Positions 31,362-33,930 of a stretch of 33,930 bases of DNA are shown one piece after another (position 1 is the first letter of the stretch; each line of letters opens with the position of its first letter). The translations under genes and the position numbers were made by a program. Below the pieces are notes generated by a model that saw only the letters and a list, made by a program, of their open reading frames with translations, was not told the origin of the DNA and made no database searches. Origin of the DNA: Chloroflexota bacterium (GTDB taxonomy: Bacteria > Chloroflexota > Limnocylindria > Limnocylindrales > CSP1-4); contig DAHXON010000036.1 of the NCBI GenBank assembly GCA_027364875.1, positions 1-33,930 on the forward strand, in the 5' to 3' direction.

Positions 31362-31643
31362 TCAGCCTACGCCGAAGCCCCGATCGGCCAGGCCCTGAGC
31401 CACCCGGGGATGGTCGTCGAGGGTCACGCCCGCTTCCGCGTCGTGTTCCTCGAACGGCAGGCCAAGGGACTTGAACGCCTCCCGAGTGCCCGGCGCGTCG
31501 CTCGTGGCGAGCATGAGCGCGCCGTTGGTGTCCTCGGCGATGCCGACGATGGCGCTGATGTTGATGCCGCGGTCGCCCAGGACGGCCGCCATCTTCGCGA
31601 GGGACCCGGGGCTGTCGCTCAGCTCAACGGTGAACCAGATCAC
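31362..31643 (-). CDS. Stand-alone ACT-domain protein
   Basis: GTG 31643 (93 aa) was chosen because AGGAGG lies 6 nt upstream and the ACT fold starts at once (V-I-W-F-T-V-E-L-S-D-S-P-G-S-L-A-K-M); a longer frame to 31712 adds unstructured basic residues. The ACT pattern continues G-I-N-I-S-A-I-V-G-I, A-L-M-L-A-T-S-D-A and G-L-P-F-E-E. The loop S-D-S-P-G-S-L is the amino-acid-binding turn of ACT domains. It probably acts as a small sensor or partner of the following two-domain ACT protein, with which it shares strand and close spacing. Confidence 0.85.
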   Translation of the reverse strand: MIWFTVELSDSPGSLAKMAAVLGDRGINISAIVGIAEDTNGALMLATSDAPGTREAFKSLGLPFEEHDAEAGVTLDDHPRVAQGLADRGFGVG

Positions 31644-31791
31644 ACCGCACCTCCTGGTGCGATGGTAGCGCCCGGATGCCCCGACGGTGAGCCGGAGCCC
31701 GCGAACGTTCATCCCGTCGGTCGCGACCGCGGCCGGCTGGATCTCGTTGTTCGCCGCGGCGGGGGGAGCCCACGGGCCCGGCCGGATTCGC

Positions 31792-31797
31792 TAGCCT
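31792..31797 (+). promoter_or_regulatory. -10 element for a probably leaderless ArsC-like gene
   Basis: TAGCCT (TANNNT) ends 6 nt before the ATG at 31804, placing the transcription start at the start codon. No Shine-Dalgarno lies at the usual distance from that ATG. Same arrangement as upstream of lipB. Confidence 0.45.
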
Positions 31798-31803
31798 CTG
31801 CGT

Positions 31804-32178
31804 ATGCCCGTCCCGCCAGGCCCATCGATCCAGATCTTCGGGATGCCGGACTCGCGCCCGACCCAGGCCGCGCTCCGCTTCTTCAAGGACCGCCGCATCA
31901 ACGTGACCTACGTGGATCTCAGGCGCAAGGCTATCGCCCCGGGTGAGCTGCGCCGCTTCGTCGAGAAGCTGGGCGCCGCAGCGCTGATGGACACGGAGTC
32001 GCGCCGCTACAAGGACCTGGGTCTGGCCTACATGCGGCTCGATCCGGACGAGATCGTCGCGCGGCTCCTGGCCGACAACTCGCTCCTGAGGCTCCCTCTC
32101 GTCCGCAACGGCGTGGCTTTCACCGCGGGGCCGTCGGAGCCGACATGGAAGGCCTGGCTGACCGCCGTGAAGTCATAG
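31804..32178 (+). CDS. ArsC/Spx thioredoxin-like fold protein lacking the catalytic cysteine
   Basis: A 124-residue cytoplasmic protein. The order matches ArsC/Spx proteins: first strand I-Q-I-F-G-M-P-D, helix T-Q-A-A-L-R-F-F-K-D-R-R-I, strand V-T-Y-V-D-L-R, later P-L-V-R-N-G-V. ArsC and Spx have Cys just after the first strand (N-x-x-C or C-x-x-C); here the position is S17 in P-D-S-R-P-T. The late Arg in P-L-V-R is kept. Arsenate reduction by the usual mechanism is therefore unlikely. A regulatory, Spx-like role without a redox switch is possible. It stands alone, with a likely leaderless transcript. Confidence 0.82.
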   Translation: MPVPPGPSIQIFGMPDSRPTQAALRFFKDRRINVTYVDLRRKAIAPGELRRFVEKLGAAALMDTESRRYKDLGLAYMRLDPDEIVARLLADNSLLRLPLVRNGVAFTAGPSEPTWKAWLTAVKS

Positions 32179-32313
32179 GGTTCGCCCCGAAAGCGGCGGT
32201 CTCAAGCCGCGGACCGGCTGCTCGGGAGAGGTCCGCCGTCCGATCCCTCTTCCGTCTCATGAACGGCGGCGCTGCCGGCGTGGCATGCTCTTCCCGTACA
32301 TCAGGAGAGATAG

Positions 32314-33291
32314 ATGCCTCATTCGAGTAGTAAGGGGAAAGGCGGCGCACTGCCGCCTGGCAAAGGCCGCTCGCACGCGGCGGACGGGTCCGAGGGCAAG
32401 CCGGCGGTCGACAATACCCGGTCGACGCAGGCACCGGTGCCTCACGGCCAGGCGGCCGGACCCGCAGCCCTCAACGGCAACGGCAATCACAACGGTCACG
32501 ATCGGCGCCGCAGCGGCCGGGTCACATTTCGACCCAAGGTCGCGGCGATGCTCCAGACGCAGTCCCGGACGGAGGACGAGCGGCTCCTCTCGCCGCGCCA
32601 CCGGCCGGCCTTCCTGGATTCCGATCCGTGGCGATCGCTCCGGATCCTCTCGGAGTTCGTGGAGGGGTTCGACGCTCTCGCCGGAGTAGGGAAGGCGGTC
32701 ACTATCTTCGGGTCCGCGCGAGTCCACGAGGACGATCCCTGGTATGCCAAGGCGCGCGAGCTCGCGGGCAATCTGGCTCGCGAAGGTTTCGCCGTGATCA
32801 CCGGCGGCGGGCCCGGAATCATGGAGGCCGCCAACCGCGGCTGCCACGAAGCCGGCGGCCTCTCGATCGGCTGCAACATCGAGCTGCCGCACGAGCAGTC
32901 GGTCAATCAATACGTGGATCTCGGCGTCGAGTTCCGCTACTTCTTCGCCCGCAAGACGATGTTCGTCAAGTACGCGGACGCCTTCGCGATCTTCCCGGGT
33001 GGCTTCGGCACGCTCGACGAGCTGTTCGAATCGCTGACCCTCATCCAGACGGGCAAGATCCGGCATTTCCCGGTCGTCCTCGTGGGCACCGAGTACTGGT
33101 CCGGGCTGCTCGACTGGCTGCGCACGGAAGCAATCGGTTGGGGCAACATCGGACCCGAGGATCTCGAGCTGATGAAGTGCACCGACGACATGGACGAAGC
33201 CTGCCGCTGGCTGACGGCCTCCTCGACCAGGCGAGCCGAAGAGGCGGCGGTCAACGCCCACGCGGCGAACGGGGCCTCGAGTCACCTCTAG
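32314..33291 (+). CDS. LOG-family protein (cytokinin riboside 5'-monophosphate phosphoribohydrolase-like)
   Basis: A 325-residue protein; ATG follows AGGAG at 6 nt. Residues 1-85 are a low-complexity, Gly/Asn/basic-rich extension (N-G-N-G-N-H-N-G-H). The core has V-T-I-F-G-S-A-R, G164-G-G-P-G-I-M-E-A-A-N-R-G176 and P228-G-G-F-G-T-L-D-E236, the two LOG signatures that bind nucleotide and carry the catalytic Arg and Glu. Such enzymes split nucleoside 5'-monophosphates at the N-glycosidic bond; many bacterial members are annotated TIGR00730 without a known physiological substrate. The extension is longer than in most relatives. It converges with the Rieske gene across a repeat-containing gap. 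Confidence 0.9.
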   Translation: MPHSSSKGKGGALPPGKGRSHAADGSEGKPAVDNTRSTQAPVPHGQAAGPAALNGNGNHNGHDRRRSGRVTFRPKVAAMLQTQSRTEDERLLSPRHRPAFLDSDPWRSLRILSEFVEGFDALAGVGKAVTIFGSARVHEDDPWYAKARELAGNLAREGFAVITGGGPGIMEAANRGCHEAGGLSIGCNIELPHEQSVNQYVDLGVEFRYFFARKTMFVKYADAFAIFPGGFGTLDELFESLTLIQTGKIRHFPVVLVGTEYWSGLLDWLRTEAIGWGNIGPEDLELMKCTDDMDEACRWLTASSTRRAEEAAVNAHAANGASSHL

Positions 33292-33331
33292 ACGGCGACC
33301 TCGGCCGCGGGTCCGAGACGGCCTATCCGAA

Positions 33332-33427
33332 GCGGCCCGAACCTGAGGCGGCCCGAACCTGGGCCGGCCGAGCCGAGCCGGGCGACGTGAGACGGCCGCT
33401 CTGAGCCGGCCTGAACCTGGGCCGGCC
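33332..33427. repeat. Short GC-rich direct repeats between converging genes
   Basis: GCGGCCCGAACCTGAG (33332-33347) is followed in tandem by GCGGCCCGAACCTGGG (33348-33363). A 21-bp version at 33349-33369 recurs at 33407-33427 with one mismatch (CGGCC, C or T, GAACCTGGGCCGGCC). GGCC arms inside each unit can form small hairpins, so the block could assist termination for both converging genes. Confidence 0.7.
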
Positions 33428-33437
33428 GCGGCGCGGC

Positions 33438-33930
33438 CTATTCGGGCACGAACGGTATTTGGGCTTCCAGCCGACCGCCCCGAATCCGCGCCGGGTAGTA
33501 GCGAAGTCGCTGAACGCGGGTCAGCCGCCGCGCCTCGAGCTTCTTGCTGGGCGGCTCGGCCTTGGGCTGGCTCCCGCTCGGCGACCATGGCGAGTGGTAG
33601 TTGCCGTCCGCGTCGAGGCCGCCGGTCGTCGGCATCCGGACCGTGTCGCCGGTGCTCAGGTCGAACCGGCCCTCGTGGAGCGGGCACGACACCACGCAGT
33701 CGCGCAGCTCGCCGATGGAGAGCGGCGCCGACATGTGCGGGCATCGGTCGTCCGTCACCACGATGCCGTCGGGCGTCGAGGCCACGAGAAGGTCCACGCC
33801 GGCGAGGGTCACTCGCCGCATCGAGCCGGGGCCGAGGTCCGCAACCGCGGCGACGTCGACGAAGGCCGCGCCTCGGGTACCCGTGGCTCGTAGCTCGCGC
33901 GGAAACGGCGCGATCCGGGGCTTCGTGGAT
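33438..33930 (-). CDS. Rieske [2Fe-2S] domain protein, 5' truncated by window edge
   Basis: The frame is open to the right edge. An ATG at 33821 exists, but in-frame sequence upstream (A-A-F-V-D-V-A-A-V-A-D-L-G-P-G) is the normal start of a Rieske domain, so the true start is outside. The cluster ligands are C-P-H in D-D-R-C-P-H-M-S-A-P-L and C-P-L-H in V-S-C-P-L-H-E-G-R-F-D-L, the C-x-H...C-x2-H pattern. After T-G-D the family would normally end soon. Here a further 75 residues follow, with a basic segment (S-K-K-L-E-A-R-R-L) and P-A-R-I-R-G-G-R-L-E-A. It may be a ferredoxin component of a dioxygenase system or a stand-alone electron carrier; nothing nearby decides. Confidence 0.85.
   Translation of the reverse strand, partial: STKPRIAPFPRELRATGTRGAAFVDVAAVADLGPGSMRRVTLAGVDLLVASTPDGIVVTDDRCPHMSAPLSIGELRDCVVSCPLHEGRFDLSTGDTVRMPTTGGLDADGNYHSPWSPSGSQPKAEPPSKKLEARRLTRVQRLRYYPARIRGGRLEAQIPFVPE

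Noticed and set aside
32185-32275. Possible type II tRNA relic: a GCGGCGGTCTCAAGCC stem-loop, GGACC/GGTCC arms and a CCGATCCCTCTTCCG T-arm-like end
   Set aside because: No 5' acceptor or D arm pairs with the proposed 3' end, the T loop is not canonical and the anticodon loop lacks a proper U33 in a five-pair stem. It is too weak to annotate.

Overview
This is a high-GC bacterial chromosome window with dense, short-spaced genes. Many start and stop codons overlap (ATGA, GTGA, TGATG), GTG and TTG starts are common, and extracellular proteins carry long Pro/Thr/Ser-rich linkers. Gene content and style (pyrR-pyrB-pyrC-pyrK-pyrD-pyrE, lipB, ECF sigma/anti-sigma pairs, GH16-like secreted proteins) suggest an uncultured Chloroflexota (Limnocylindria-like) or a related high-GC lineage. 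That placement is inference; no rRNA or other marker is present. No rRNA, convincing tRNA, CRISPR array, transposase or phage gene was found.

Left part (1-8.1 kb), cell surface: a truncated concanavalin/LamG-like secreted protein, a Kelch-type propeller lipoprotein and a CelD/FemAB-like GNAT enzyme lie head to tail. Two divergent paralogous GH16-like secreted proteins follow, then a membrane diguanylate cyclase. The cyclase's sensor looks like a periplasmic-binding-protein fold with its two lobes in swapped order. Perfect or near-perfect hairpins sit between the convergent genes.

Middle part (8.3-20.3 kb): a probably leaderless lipB is coupled to a GalT-superfamily protein lacking the canonical catalytic HPH. 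An ECF sigma gene overlaps a zinc-finger anti-sigma gene with a very large extracytoplasmic region. The pyrimidine cluster comes next. Its 5' leader has a good PyrR-binding hairpin that pairs with the first Shine-Dalgarno, and a seven-codon leader ORF whose stop overlaps the pyrR start. That points to translational rather than attenuation control. pyrR-pyrB-pyrC are coupled. After a structured 186-bp gap come two genes I do not recognise, one encoding a very acidic internally duplicated protein, then coupled pyrK-pyrD-pyrE. carAB and pyrF are not here.

Right part (20.4-33.9 kb): a membrane-anchored protein, a beta-CASP metallo-beta-lactamase RNase-like protein and a VOC protein precede the most unusual locus (23.65-26.84 kb). 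Three copies of an ECF-type promoter with identical internal spacing each lead into a paralogous single-pass membrane protein. Only the last copy keeps an intact ECF sigma gene. The first keeps the two ends of a deleted sigma gene, and the second appears fused to sigma/promoter-derived sequence. Past this lie a decayed gene and a minus-strand run: SpoIIAA/STAS-like protein, zinc-ribbon protein, bacteriohemerythrin, exonuclease III, DUF3788-like protein and two ACT-domain proteins. The window ends with a cysteine-less ArsC/Spx-fold protein, a LOG-family protein and a truncated Rieske protein.
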